This document shows positions 27,813 to 37,296 of a stretch of 64,000 bases of DNA, one piece after another. The position numbers and the translations under genes were made by a program. This stretch comes from Azospirillum ramasamyi (lineage in GTDB: Bacteria; Pseudomonadota; Alphaproteobacteria; Azospirillales; Azospirillaceae), in NCBI RefSeq assembly GCF_003233655.1, contig NZ_CP029830.1:484501-548500 (forward strand). The letters run 5' to 3'. Below the pieces are notes generated by a model. That model ran no database searches. It saw only the letters and a program-made list of their open reading frames with translations, and was not told the origin of the DNA. Each line of letters starts with the position of its first letter. Within the stretch, counting starts at the first letter, position 1.

Positions 27813-28490
27813 CTAACAACCTGTTCTTTCCGGCGAGCCCTCGACGGGTGGAGCGGGTGCGCAGGACTTTGCTGCACCATGTCCCACGTTACCATCGGCA
27901 GCCGGTGTGGCACGGCCATTTACTCCACTCATGTCGTAACCGGTCCAGGCAAGATGGCCCGGCGACATCAGCAACGGCGCCCAGATTACGGCCGACAGGA
28001 CGTTGAACGTCTGAAACTTCCGATGGGGCATCGCCATCATCCCAGCCGTTGTCGGCACCACCGCACGCAGCGGGCCGATGAAGCGTGCCAGGAACACGCT
28101 CTTGCTGCCATGCCGGAGAAAGAAGGCTTCGCCACGGCCGCGCAGTTCGGGATGCTTGCTGAGGGGCCATAGGCGGAACATGCGCTCGCCGTAGCGTCGG
28201 CCCAGCCAGTAGGACGTGGCGTCTCCCAGCACAGCGCCGCCCGCGATCGCCAGATAGACCGACCAAAAATCGAGAACACCCGCGGCAACAAGCGCGCCGC
28301 TCGCGGTCAGCATGACGACGCCGGGAATGAGAAGCCCGACGAGTGTCAGCCCCTCTGCGAAGGCCATCAGGAAGATGATGACCTCAGCCCAGTCCGCGTG
28401 CGTTTCGATGAAGGCCGCGAGCGCGGCTCCGTAGCCCGAGAAATCCGGAAGTCCCGTCAGCACAGTGTCTGCGCCCGCGTCGTCTCGCAC
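27813..28490 (-). CDS. DedA-family membrane protein
   Basis: A 225-residue DedA/SNARE-associated-type protein. EVIIFLMAFAEGLTLVGLLIPGVVML, AGGAVLGDATSYWLGRRYGERMF and SVFLARFIGPLRAVVPTTAGMMAM are the conserved blocks, including the R-x-x-P-x-R-like helix hairpin region. Family members act in the inner membrane as lipid scramblases or in proton-motive-force homeostasis. After LSAVIWAPLLMSPGHLAWTG the last 35 residues are hydrophilic and atypical, so the C-terminus may have been altered, perhaps by events linked to the nearby IS. Confidence 0.85.
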   Translation of the reverse strand: MRDDAGADTVLTGLPDFSGYGAALAAFIETHADWAEVIIFLMAFAEGLTLVGLLIPGVVMLTASGALVAAGVLDFWSVYLAIAGGAVLGDATSYWLGRRYGERMFRLWPLSKHPELRGRGEAFFLRHGSKSVFLARFIGPLRAVVPTTAGMMAMPHRKFQTFNVLSAVIWAPLLMSPGHLAWTGYDMSGVNGRATPAADGNVGHGAAKSCAPAPPVEGSPERTGC

Positions 28491-28648
28491 CTCAATGAGG
28501 GTTGGCAGTCGAGGCAGGGCCGGTGCAGGTCGATCATGACGAGGGCTGAGTCCTTTCAGGGTTCAAGCGCTTCACACCTGGGCCCGGCGCCATGGCCGCA
28601 CAAGACCGTGTTGTTCGGTTTATGGCGCGGGGAAGAGAAGGACGGCGG

Positions 28649-29617
28649 TCAATGCCAAAGCCCGGACGCACGCCAGCGCGGCCGATGGGTGGGCGGCGCA
28701 AGGTGACCAGGGACCGTGATCGACCGTGCCTCATAAGCCGGTCGCAGGGATGCGACCTGTTGAAGCGAGAGAAGGCGCTCGATACGCTCTTCGGTAGCCG
28801 GATGGGTGCGCAGCACGGACGGGTGGGGATTCCGCCGACCAGGGAACAGCATGCGCTCCCAGAAGCCGGGATCGTAGCGCTGGAGCTTGGCCAGAGCGGA
28901 GGCCAGACCCGCAGGGTCCCCGGTGATCGCCGCCGCATCCAGGTCCGCGTCGAACTCCCGTGTTCGGGACAGGGTGAGTTGGATGAGCGTGTTGATGGTG
29001 GGTGCCCCGAGGAGCAGGGCAATCAACAGCCAGGGGAACCCGTCCTGCTCCGCCAGTATCAACGGCAGGCTGAAGAACAGCAGGATGATGCCGCTGGTTG
29101 CCATAGCTCCCGTGACCCGGCTGATGATGTCGGCCAGCCCCATGATGAATAGGTCATGGTTCCGGACATGGCTCACCTCATGGGCCAGGACGCCGACGAG
29201 TTCCCGCAGGTTCATGACCCTCAAGAGGCCGTCCGTCAGGACGATGGCGCTAATGCTCGCGGAGCCTACGGCGAACGCATTCGGCACCGGCGTCGCGAGG
29301 TAATGCAGTTCGGGGATGCTGGGCAGCCCGGCCTGCCGGGCCAATACCGCGAGGCTCTCCTGGACCTCTGGAATCTCGGATCGACGAAGACGGCGGGCGC
29401 CATAGAGCCTCAGGATGACTTGGGGTGAGATGGTAGGGCTGAACGCCAGCGCCATGGCGATGAGGATAATAACCCATAGAATCCCCGCCGCTCCAAAGAG
29501 CAACCAGCCGATGGTCGCGGCGAGAAGAGTCAGACCTCCCACCAGCAGGATGGACTGCACCACGTTGCGGAGCTTGTGTCGACGAAGCTCCTGTTCATTA
29601 AGGTGGAGCGCGTACAT
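28649..29617 (-). CDS. M48-family membrane metalloprotease (HtpX-like)
   Basis: A 322-residue protein from ATG 29617. Two N-terminal membrane helices (about residues 22-60) are followed by PNAFAVGSASISAIVLTDGLL, the zinc motif HEVSH within VGVLAHEVSHVRNHD, and the distal ligand region SRTREFDADLDAAAI with the third zinc-binding Glu. Further hydrophobic segments lie between. Such proteases take part in quality control of membrane proteins. The C-terminus (HPATEERIERLL) is typical of the family. Confidence 0.88.
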   Translation of the reverse strand: MYALHLNEQELRRHKLRNVVQSILLVGGLTLLAATIGWLLFGAAGILWVIILIAMALAFSPTISPQVILRLYGARRLRRSEIPEVQESLAVLARQAGLPSIPELHYLATPVPNAFAVGSASISAIVLTDGLLRVMNLRELVGVLAHEVSHVRNHDLFIMGLADIISRVTGAMATSGIILLFFSLPLILAEQDGFPWLLIALLLGAPTINTLIQLTLSRTREFDADLDAAAITGDPAGLASALAKLQRYDPGFWERMLFPGRRNPHPSVLRTHPATEERIERLLSLQQVASLRPAYEARSITVPGHLAPPTHRPRWRASGLWH

Positions 29618-29944
29618 GGTTGCCCGTCTTCCGGGTTTGCTATGCATGCAGATTTTGGAAAGGCCTGCCATCCGATCAAGACAGCATGGCATCGTTGCGG
29701 CCTGTTCCACGAACGAGGCCTCGGCCCAAGTTACCCCTGGAGTCGTTACGTCGCTGGAAAGTCGGAGGACATCGCCAGGTGGACGTCTGCGCGGCCGGAC
29801 ACATCAGCCAGAGCTTGAATTTTGGTCGTCCGGCCACCGCGAGACTGACCGATCGCCTGCGCGCCCCATTTAGCCGCCCTGTGCTGAGCAGGGCTTCATG
29901 GTGGGAAGCAGCGGCCGCGCATTAGCACGGCCGCCGCCGACCGG
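29618..29944. other. Intergenic region, no gene seen
   Basis: About 330 bases between the M48 protease and the YciF-like gene. No convincing gene, repeat or terminator was seen. The promoter of the M48 gene should be at the left side. Confidence 0.4.
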
Positions 29945-30442
29945 TTACGCCGCCTTGAAGGCGCGCTGATTGACCTCGCCCTCGGCAAGCTGGGTCAGCT
30001 TCTCATCGGTTGCCTTCTCCTCGCTGAGCGTCTCATCGAGCAGCTTGGCGACATCCGTCATGCCGCATGTCTCCGCCAGCGTCCTGAGGGAGCCGTAGCT
30101 GGCGATTTCGTAATGCTCGACCTTCTGGGCGGCCATGATCAGGGCGACGTCGAGAACCTCCGGCGAGAGGCCCTGGTCCATGATCTCCTCGGCTTCCTCG
30201 ATCAGCCCCTGGGTTGCCTCGCAGGTGTTGCCAGCGGGGTCGGCCTGGAGGATCTGGAAAATCTGCTCCAAGCGCTTCACCTGCCCATCCGTCTCCTGAA
30301 GGTGGGTCTGAAATGCCTGCTTCAGCTGAGGAGATGACGCCGCGTCCGCCATCGCAGGCAGCGCCTCGAGGATCTGGGTCTCGGAACTGTATGCGTCCTG
30401 AAGCTCCTCGATGAGGAGATCCTTCAATGCTTCTTTGGACAT
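29945..30442 (-). CDS. YciE/YciF-family ferritin-like protein (DUF892)
   Basis: A 165-residue protein from ATG 30442 (MSKEALKDLLIEELQDAYSSETQILEALP). The pattern matches the YciE/YciF (DUF892) family, a ferritin-like four-helix bundle with di-metal carboxylates. EELQDAYSSE, HLQETDGQVKRLE, EEAEEIMDQG and AQKVEHYEIASYGSLRTLA carry the expected Glu/His ligands. Members are induced by osmotic or general stress. It neighbours other stress and envelope genes. Confidence 0.9.
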   Translation of the reverse strand: MSKEALKDLLIEELQDAYSSETQILEALPAMADAASSPQLKQAFQTHLQETDGQVKRLEQIFQILQADPAGNTCEATQGLIEEAEEIMDQGLSPEVLDVALIMAAQKVEHYEIASYGSLRTLAETCGMTDVAKLLDETLSEEKATDEKLTQLAEGEVNQRAFKAA

Positions 30443-30715
30443 GGGGGTGCTCCTGACGACTGTTTTCGGTAAAGGCGGTTGGCGAGGGCGCCCCAACCTC
30501 AACAGGGATGCAGCGCGTTCCTTGCGGGCAGAACCTCGGATTGGCCGTCCGTACAGCACGCAGCAGTTGATCGCCATGACTCGACTGCGGGCCTCGGTGA
30601 CCACCGGTGCGCTGCTGTTGGCGGCCGGAGAGCATCCGCACTGGACGCGCATCGCGGGGTCTGCGCTTGTCGGCACCGTTCCAACGGAAGACGCCGCCAG
30701 GAGCATCCCAATACC

Positions 30716-31750
30716 TTAGACGGGCATCGGATTGAGCCGGGCGAACCCCTCCTGCGTGCGGTACGGGTAATAGGGATAGGCAGGCATAACGTCGCTGGCC
30801 GCGTCGAGACGAGTGATTTGCTCGGGTTCGAGCTTCCAGCCAACGGCACCCAGATTGTCCCGCAGCTGCGCCTCATTGCGGGCGCCGATGATCACCGAGG
30901 AGACGGTCGGCCGCGCGAGCAGCCAAGCGAGGGCCACCTGAGGAACGCTGCGCCCGATCTCGGCTGCCACGGCGTCGAGCGCGTCGACGATGCGGTAGAG
31001 CCGCTCCTCTTCGACAGGCGGCCCCCACTGTGCGGTGTCGTGGAGGCGGCTACCCTGGGGGATCGGCTGACCACGGCGGATCTTGCCGGTCAGCCTGCCC
31101 CAGCCGAGCGGACTCCAGACGAGCGCGCCGACCTTCTGGTCGAGGCCAAGGGGCATCAACTCCCATTCGTAGTCACGCCCGGTCAGCGAATAGTAGACCT
31201 GATGCGCGACATGGCGCGGCCACCCTTGGCGGTCGGCGACGGCGAGCGACTTCATCAGCTGCCAACCCGCAAAGTTCGAGGCGCCGACATGGCGAACCTT
31301 CCCGGCACGGACGAGCGTGTCCAGCGTGTGCAGGACCTCCTCCACCGGGGTGAAGGCGTCGAAGGCGTGTAGTTGGAGCAGGTCGATGTAGTCCGTCCCA
31401 AGCCGCCGGAGCGCCGCCTCCACGGCGCCGATCATCCGGTGACGGGAGACGCCTGCGTCGTTCGGCCCGTCGCCCATGGGCAACCCGGTCTTGGTCGAGA
31501 TCAGCACCTTATCGCGCCTCCCGCGGATCGCGGCGCCGAGCACCTCTTCCGAGCCGCCGTCGGAATAAACGTCGGCGGTATCGAAGAGCGTGACGCCAGC
31601 TTCAAGGCAGATGTCGATCAGCCGACGGGCGTCATCGACGTCGCTGTTCCCCCAAGCCGAAAACAGCGGTCCCTTGCCGCCGAAGGTGCCCGTCCCGAAG
31701 CTGAGCGCGGGCACCTTGAGGCCCGAGGCACCGAGTGTCCGGTACTCCAT
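30716..31750 (-). CDS. Aldo/keto reductase
   Basis: A 344-residue protein from ATG 31750, preceded by AGGACAGG. The N-terminal MEYRTLGASGLKVPALSFGTGTFGG and GVTLFDTADVYSDGGSEEVLG contain the catalytic Asp and Tyr. KVLISTKTG has the catalytic Lys, YIDLLQLHAFD the catalytic-site His, and SSVIIGARNEAQLRDN the NADPH phosphate site. It belongs to the YajO/Tas-like AKR group; the substrate cannot be read. A LysR regulator lies divergently 165 bases away and may control it. Confidence 0.9.
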   Translation of the reverse strand: MEYRTLGASGLKVPALSFGTGTFGGKGPLFSAWGNSDVDDARRLIDICLEAGVTLFDTADVYSDGGSEEVLGAAIRGRRDKVLISTKTGLPMGDGPNDAGVSRHRMIGAVEAALRRLGTDYIDLLQLHAFDAFTPVEEVLHTLDTLVRAGKVRHVGASNFAGWQLMKSLAVADRQGWPRHVAHQVYYSLTGRDYEWELMPLGLDQKVGALVWSPLGWGRLTGKIRRGQPIPQGSRLHDTAQWGPPVEEERLYRIVDALDAVAAEIGRSVPQVALAWLLARPTVSSVIIGARNEAQLRDNLGAVGWKLEPEQITRLDAASDVMPAYPYYPYRTQEGFARLNPMPV

Positions 31751-31915
31751 GTCCTGTCCTTCCGTGATCGAGGCTGTCGCGGTTGTGCCGATGGCGACGG
31801 GTGTCGATACCGCCGCCATCTGCTCGCTTCGGCCGCCTGCCAAGGATATAGCTAACGGAACAGCTGTGAATTAGGCTGCCTCCAGTCTCAGGACTTGTGA
31901 CGCGGGGTCATCGTT

Positions 31916-32827
31916 ATGACGCGGATGGATGTCAACCGGGCGGCCGAGATGGAGGTCTTTGCGCGGGTCGTCGATCTCGGTGGGTTCACCGCGGCGGCCC
32001 AGGCTTGCGGCCTCACCCCGTCGGGTGTCAGCAAGCTCATCACGCGGTTAGAGGCACGGCTCGGCACACGGTTGCTCCACCGGTCGACGCGCCGCCTCAG
32101 CCTGACGCCGGAAGGTCAGGCGTTCTATGCCCGCGCAGTGCGGATCCTGGGAGAGATGGAGGAGGCCGAGCGAGAAGCCTCGGCCGGTGCGGCGCCGCGT
32201 GGACACCTGCGCGTCAACAGCAACGTCCCCTTCGGCATGCGCTACCTGATACCGCTGGTGCCCGAGTTCCTGGCCAACCATCCTGGTATCACCCTCGACC
32301 TCGTGCTGTCGGATGCGGTGGTCGACCTGATGGAGGAGCGGGCCGATGTCGCGATCCGGACTGGACCGCTGCACGATTCCAGCTTGATGATCCGCAAGCT
32401 GGGCAGCACCCGCATGGTCGTGGTCGCTTCTCCGGCCTACCTGGAGCAGCATGGGACACCGAGACACCCTGGCGACCTCGCCCGGCACAAGGGAATCGGT
32501 TGGACCTTCCCGCGGACCATCGGCGGCTGGCCCTTCCGTACCGACAACGGGATGAAGGAGCACATGCCGCCTATCATCGCACGAGCGAGTGACGGGGAGG
32601 CCGCGCGCCTGTTCGCGCTGCGCGGCGTCGGGCTGGCGCGGCTGGCGCTCTTCCAGGTCGAGACCGACATCGCCGCCGATGCACTGATGCCGGTGCTGGA
32701 AGACATGAACCCCGGCGACGGCGAGGACATCCACGCCGTCTATCTCGGAGGTATCAGCCCGCTGCCCGCCCGCGTTCGCGCCTTTGTGGATTACATGGCA
32801 GCCCGGTGCCGTAATCCCAACGCCTAG
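31916..32827 (+). CDS. LysR-family transcriptional regulator
   Basis: A 303-residue protein with an N-terminal winged helix (MEVFARVVDLGGFTAAAQACGLTPSGVSKLITRLEARLGTRLLHRSTRRLSLTPEG, about residues 12-67) and a substrate-binding domain (GHLRVNSNVPFGMRYLIPLVPEF, DVAIRTGPLHDSSLMIRKLG). It is of the type common near oxidoreductases. Divergent from the aldo/keto reductase gene and likely its regulator. Confidence 0.92.
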   Translation: MTRMDVNRAAEMEVFARVVDLGGFTAAAQACGLTPSGVSKLITRLEARLGTRLLHRSTRRLSLTPEGQAFYARAVRILGEMEEAEREASAGAAPRGHLRVNSNVPFGMRYLIPLVPEFLANHPGITLDLVLSDAVVDLMEERADVAIRTGPLHDSSLMIRKLGSTRMVVVASPAYLEQHGTPRHPGDLARHKGIGWTFPRTIGGWPFRTDNGMKEHMPPIIARASDGEAARLFALRGVGLARLALFQVETDIAADALMPVLEDMNPGDGEDIHAVYLGGISPLPARVRAFVDYMAARCRNPNA

Positions 32828-33009
32828 GGTCCAGACTCATAACTAGTAGAACACTTCGATAAACCACCTCTGTACGCGCGTTGAGGGCGACGAATGGGCC
32901 GCACGTGAGGAGAAGCGGCGTTCTTTGGGGGCAGAACTCACGATCTTCACTGAAAATGTGGGAGTGTGCGGCATTTTTGGCGCTATACGGGGGCAGTTCA
33001 CCCTTCACG

Positions 33010-33934
33010 CCAGATCAGGGGTCGGAAATTGCAGGCGAGGTTGGCAATGCCAATCTTCACCGCCGCGCGACCAAGGCCAATGGTGCGGATGAACAGCGCC
33101 ATGCGTGCCTTCTAGTCAGCGAACACATGCTCGACGGCGGAACGCACCAGCGAGCGGGCGCGGTTGGCGCGCTGGTGCGGCTTCGGCATCGGCCGCCCCT
33201 TCGGCTTGCGGAAATGCACCATGCTGCGGCGGCCCGCCGCCGCAATGGCCGCTTCCGGCGATGTTGATGTGCGACTTGTAGCCGAAGGCCGGGATCAGCA
33301 ACCCCTCCACCATGCGTGCCTCCGATCCATCGAGCGTCGGCCCCGGCTTTGCCTTGACCCGCCCCCGTTTAACCGTCCAGCGTGCCTACGTGTCCTTCTG
33401 GCGCGCCTTGGCCGGTAGCTAGGGCCGGTCTTCACCGTTACGGATTTGCCGCTTCTCTTCCCGGGTCAGCCGCTGCCGGAGCGCTTCCACGATGGAGGCG
33501 TCGACAATCTGGCCGCCCAGCGCGAAGTAGCCACGATCCTTCAGAGCCTCATCGAAGCAGGCGAACAGCCCCTCCATCGCACCCGCCTTCACCAGCGCCT
33601 CGCGGAACAGCCAGATCGTCGTGCGGTCCGGAACCCGGTCGCCCAATCCCAGCCCGAGGAACCGCATGAACCACAGACGGTCGCAAACCTGATACTCCGC
33701 CTGCTCATCCGACAGGCCGTACAGCGCTTGCAGCACAAGGATCTTGAACATCGTCACCGCGTCCAGCGACGGCCGACCACCCCTAGAGCGATCCTTGCGA
33801 CCCAAGGCAGCGGCCAATGTCGGGCGGAAAACCTCGAAGTCCACCACCAACAACAGACGTTCCAGCGAATCGCCGCTCTTGCTCAGTTCCACATAGCGAT
33901 CCTGAAGATCGAACAGCCCTGCTTGACCGGCCAT
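33010..33934 (-). pseudogene. Decayed IS5-family transposase
   Basis: The N-terminal 171 codons (33934-33419) read as an IS5-type transposase: LERLLLVVDFEVFRPTL, GGRPSLDAVTMFKILVLQALYGLSDEQAEYQV, then FLGLGLGDRVPDRTTIWLFRE and GGQIVDASIVEA. A TAG follows. The same frame continues past it with LPAKARQKDT, a second TAG, then ARWTVKRGRVKAKPG and GLLIPAFGYKSHI, after which the frame is lost. Two in-frame stops and a later frameshift make it non-functional. I could not fix the IS ends. It borders the Septu-like island. Confidence 0.8.
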
Positions 33935-34030
33935 GCTTCCGTCCCGCCTCGCCTTCAGGACAAGGGAATCACCAGAACGTCGAACACGCCACAGTTTTTC
34001 GAGGCGTCCATCTGTATAACAGCCCCTTCG

Positions 34031-34900
34031 CTATGAAACGCCTTCTGACAAGTTGATGTTGCCCAGCGCCTTCTGGAAATCTCCATCACAAAAATCGTGG
34101 TTCTGAGCTAATGAGCGGAGGAGTGCTACTCTCCAATCATTCATCCCAAAATCCTTTGTGTGGGTTCTAATTGCCCTTTCCAGAAACTGAACTACAGATT
34201 GCGCCTTACCAAATTCAAAGGCCATCTCTACTGATGGCCTAATTGTTGACAAAAAAACGTTTATAGACGCAATAAGCCTTGTATTAAGCTCAAATTTTGA
34301 AACCTGGGACTGAGCACGCTTTAGCAAAATTGGATCGGCATTAATGCTCATATCTATTGAAAATGTAACCACGATTCCGCCGCTTTCAGGAATAATAGTT
34401 TCTGCAACCAGAAACGGGCAATCAGGCAGGGAGTCATAGTATGGCTGTATTAAGTTCTCAGAGAGCGAACCTGGAGTAAAGGCTCTCTTCACATTATTGC
34501 ATGGATGGCAGGATGGTACGAGATTGCGAGGGTATATCGCAAAATCTTTGTAAATAGATCTCGGTAGATAATGGTCGAGATCAGTAACAGACGGAGCGCC
34601 ACAGTAAGGACATAGCCTAGCCGCGCTAATCAGTTTGTTGCGAAGCGTTTCGAGACGAGCGCCCAACTGGACCTGAGAATAGGAATCATACAACGCAGAC
34701 AGTAGTGCTTCATTAAGAGTTGTTTCTTGAAGTTTCTGAGAGCCAAGCCCACCGGAAGAATCAAATTCCTTATAGCGGTCTAGAACTTTTATGCGCTCCG
34801 CATCTGTGAGTTGGTATGGTGCCACCCCACGATCACGTGACAACGCCCTATCCAACTGAGCCGCAACGTCGTTGATTTCAGGTTGAATCAAAGTCCACAT
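34031..34900 (-). CDS. HNH endonuclease of a Septu-like defence pair (PtuB-like)
   Basis: A 289-residue protein with an HNH zinc site: LCPYCGAPSVTDLDHYLPRS, then DFAIYPRNLVPSCHPCNNVKR (about residues 98-145). The paired CxxC motifs and DxDHYxP are as in PtuB/TIGR02646-type nucleases. Its start overlaps the stop of the upstream ATPase by one base (TAATG), as in coupled ATPase-HNH defence operons. Base composition is much more AT-rich than the neighbours, so the pair was acquired horizontally. Septu systems protect against phages; activity here is inferred. Confidence 0.75.
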   Translation of the reverse strand: MWTLIQPEINDVAAQLDRALSRDRGVAPYQLTDAERIKVLDRYKEFDSSGGLGSQKLQETTLNEALLSALYDSYSQVQLGARLETLRNKLISAARLCPYCGAPSVTDLDHYLPRSIYKDFAIYPRNLVPSCHPCNNVKRAFTPGSLSENLIQPYYDSLPDCPFLVAETIIPESGGIVVTFSIDMSINADPILLKRAQSQVSKFELNTRLIASINVFLSTIRPSVEMAFEFGKAQSVVQFLERAIRTHTKDFGMNDWRVALLRSLAQNHDFCDGDFQKALGNINLSEGVS

Positions 34901-36552
34901 TAGGAAGCAGCCTTCTTTCGCGCAGCCAGCAAACTCATTACAAAAGCTCTCGCCTGAACACTCAAGCCTCTTTCGAACAAATTCTCAATAGAGTCCAGAT
35001 CATCATACGCATTAGCTAGAGCTTTCAGCACAACATGATAATCAGTAGAGGAAGCAGAGAGAGAGAAGACCTCATTTGTTATTGCACCAATACTTTCACC
35101 AAATGTCTCAATTTCGCTACTGTATATGCGCCCTATATCTCCGTAACGGGTAATTTTATGCACCTGCTGCGACAGGGTCTCTTGCACCACGACGGGAGAG
35201 TGAGTTGCTACAATAGCAAAAGCCTCGAGCTCATGTAGAGCTAGCCGCAGTGAGTGCATTAGTGCAGCTAACAAAGGTGGGTGAAGATGTGTTTCCGGTT
35301 CATCGAATAAAATGATAGATTTGCGTTCAGCGTAAGAAATCACTGACGCAATTGAGTGAAGAACTATTTTATGGCCTGTGCTTAAGTTATGAAATTTTTC
35401 GCGAGAATTATCGCCATAGAATTCGCTGATGTCTCTACCGTCTCCAGAATACAGCGAAGGATCCCTAAACAAAGGGGCCGTACATACCTTGAGCATTCTG
35501 CCGCGTTTTTTTGAAAATATTCTGTCTATTGCGGTTTCGAATTCATCGGTGAGCCTGTCCAATGATTTAATGCGATTTGCTGGTAGACGTTCTAGCAAAA
35601 TAGTGGGCTTATCCGGATCAATATGCTCATTGTCATCTTGATCTTTTATGAATTCTTCCGTCTCCAAACCTATATCCCGTAGGCCGCAGAACATGTAACG
35701 ACCAGTTCCCTCAAGGATCTCGCGAGCAATTTGTTTCTTCTCATTTAGGGTCAGACCAGGCACCAAAAAGCTGTCAAATGCGCTGTAGCTTATTGCAAGA
35801 ATACGAGTAAACCCCATTCCAGATGGCGTAATTCGTCCTAATTTGAGAAGGATATTGCGGTTGCGATCCGAAGAAGATGCATGAGCTACGCGAGCTATTC
35901 GTGCTAGAAGTGTGCTCTTTCCTGAACCATTTCTTCCGACGAGGACAGCAATGCGCCCAGGAAGTCTTATAGGCTCATTTTCATCTGAAAGTGTATTTTC
36001 AGTGAGCTTCGAGTCCGGCGGTGTAAAATCCAATACAAGTGGCTCAACCCATCCAGCTGGATGAAAAGAAAATTTTAGATCCTTGCCGGGAAGGGCATCG
36101 TAATCTCTCTCTACAATAGCTTTGGCTGTCACTAGGAATTCCGCATTCTGCTGAAAATTGCGGAAGAGAGAAATTCTCCAGCCCTCCTCTTGCTCAAAAT
36201 CTGCAACAACTGAAGGAAGTTGTACAATATCACGCAAGCCGGTAAGGGCCTCGTTTCTTATATCGATACCAAGGCTTGCCAGCCTCTCATAATAATCTAA
36301 ACTCTGTCCTACTGAGCAAAATTCCGAGCCAAGAGAGGTAATGCGACCGATTGCTAGCTGCAACCCGTCACTTCTACTTTGCCCTTTACGCAGAATCTTA
36401 ACGTCACCAATACGTTGTGGCTGCTCGTCATCCACAGAATAATAAAGCTGATACTGAGTTTGAAATCCATAATCGTTCCAGTAATCTTGACGCAAGATGA
36501 GACCTCTTGCGTCTTGGGGAAGTCGTCCAGGAGGAACTACAAGGAAGGACAT
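34900..36552 (-). CDS. AAA/ABC-type ATPase of a Septu-like defence pair (PtuA-like)
   Basis: A 550-residue protein. About 200 residues of unassigned N-terminal domain precede Walker A in IAVLVGRNGSGKSTLLARIA. The signature-like region is FHNLSTGHKIVLHSIASVI, Walker B is SIILFDEPETHLHPPLLAAL, and the switch is AIVATHSPVVVQE. This is the overcoming-lysogenisation/SMC-like ATPase architecture used by PtuA, but without a Toprim domain. It is followed by a coupled HNH gene. The long N-terminal extension is not typical of the best-known PtuA, so it may be a subtype. Confidence 0.75.
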   Translation of the reverse strand: MSFLVVPPGRLPQDARGLILRQDYWNDYGFQTQYQLYYSVDDEQPQRIGDVKILRKGQSRSDGLQLAIGRITSLGSEFCSVGQSLDYYERLASLGIDIRNEALTGLRDIVQLPSVVADFEQEEGWRISLFRNFQQNAEFLVTAKAIVERDYDALPGKDLKFSFHPAGWVEPLVLDFTPPDSKLTENTLSDENEPIRLPGRIAVLVGRNGSGKSTLLARIARVAHASSSDRNRNILLKLGRITPSGMGFTRILAISYSAFDSFLVPGLTLNEKKQIAREILEGTGRYMFCGLRDIGLETEEFIKDQDDNEHIDPDKPTILLERLPANRIKSLDRLTDEFETAIDRIFSKKRGRMLKVCTAPLFRDPSLYSGDGRDISEFYGDNSREKFHNLSTGHKIVLHSIASVISYAERKSIILFDEPETHLHPPLLAALMHSLRLALHELEAFAIVATHSPVVVQETLSQQVHKITRYGDIGRIYSSEIETFGESIGAITNEVFSLSASSTDYHVVLKALANAYDDLDSIENLFERGLSVQARAFVMSLLAARKKAAS

Positions 36553-36567
36553 TGGCGCTCCGCTCTA

Positions 36568-36927
36568 TCAAAGTACGCATACATAAATGGAACGTGGCCC
36601 ATTTATCTTGCACAGGGCTTCCGAACCGTGTTGATGGGTTGGTAGTTGGAAATCGTAGGGCCGGAGGAACTCCAGCACCTCGCCGTCGACCTGGTGCAGG
36701 GTCGACGTCATCGAGAAGGTGATGACGCGACCCTCGACCCGATTGCGCTCCTCAATCGCCTCCACGATCTGCCGGTCTTCCAAGAACTCGAACTCGCCGA
36801 CCTCGGACGTAACCAGCACCTTTCCGTCGACGCCGGGGATGCGCGCGAACCGAAAGGGCATCAGTTGATAGTCCGGTTCCTTCGGACGAAAGTCAGCCAG
36901 CGGTGCAAAGGGGAGACGCCCTGCCAA
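36568..36927 (-). pseudogene. hxsB: Truncated radical SAM maturase HxsB (N-terminal piece)
   Basis: 119 codons that start with TTG, 5 bases after AGGAGG and 9 bases after the hxsD stop. The opening LMPFRFARIPGVDGKVLVTSEVGEFEFLED matches the start of HxsB, the radical SAM protein of the His-Xaa-Ser peptide system, which is normally around 450-500 residues. The CxxxCxxC radical SAM motif is absent: the frame ends just before the Septu-like island. Residues after about 60 may already be foreign sequence. The gene was evidently cut by the insertion that brought the ATPase-HNH pair. Confidence 0.6.
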
Positions 36928-36936
36928 CCTAGCCTC

Positions 36937-37296
36937 CTACCGCTTCGCCGGTGCGGGTGCGCTGGCCTCGGCCAGGGCCGCGGAGACGATGGCTTCGCGG
37001 ACGGCTCGTGTCTTCTCCTCGATGCTGGCGCGCAGGCCGAAGTCGATCAGCGCGTTCCCGAACTCGCCTCTGATGGCATCCGGGTCAGCCGATGGGGCCT
37101 TGAGCCTGAAGCCGACCAAGATGCGCACGCCCTCCTCTGACTCGAGCCAGCAGTGGCACCGGTCGGTGAAGACGTAGCAGGTGCGGAGGACGACTTCCCT
37201 GGGGAAGATCGCCGTGTCTACCGACACCGTGAAATCGAACGGGAACGCCGCGCCTCGCGGGACATCCGATGGTTGGGTGACGGTGGAGGCTGGCAT
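36937..37296 (-). CDS. hxsD: His-Xaa-Ser system protein HxsD
   Basis: A 119-residue protein from ATG 37296. FDFTVSVDTAIFPREVVLRTCYVFTDRCHCWLESEEG and ILVGFRLKAPSADPDAIRGEFGNALIDFGLRASI are typical of HxsD, a small protein always found with the radical SAM pair HxsB-HxsC that is predicted to modify HxsA-type substrates with repeated His-Xaa-Ser. Here hxsB is truncated and hxsC absent from the window, so hxsD is an orphan. It is preceded on the same strand by a split HEXXH peptidase gene. Confidence 0.7.
   Translation of the reverse strand: MPASTVTQPSDVPRGAAFPFDFTVSVDTAIFPREVVLRTCYVFTDRCHCWLESEEGVRILVGFRLKAPSADPDAIRGEFGNALIDFGLRASIEEKTRAVREAIVSAALAEASAPAPAKR

Noticed and set aside
36690..36715. 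CGTCGACC/GGGTCGACG inverted repeat near the hxsB junction as a recombination site
   Set aside because: It falls inside the hxsB-side reading frame and short GC-rich palindromes are common here; no second copy was found.
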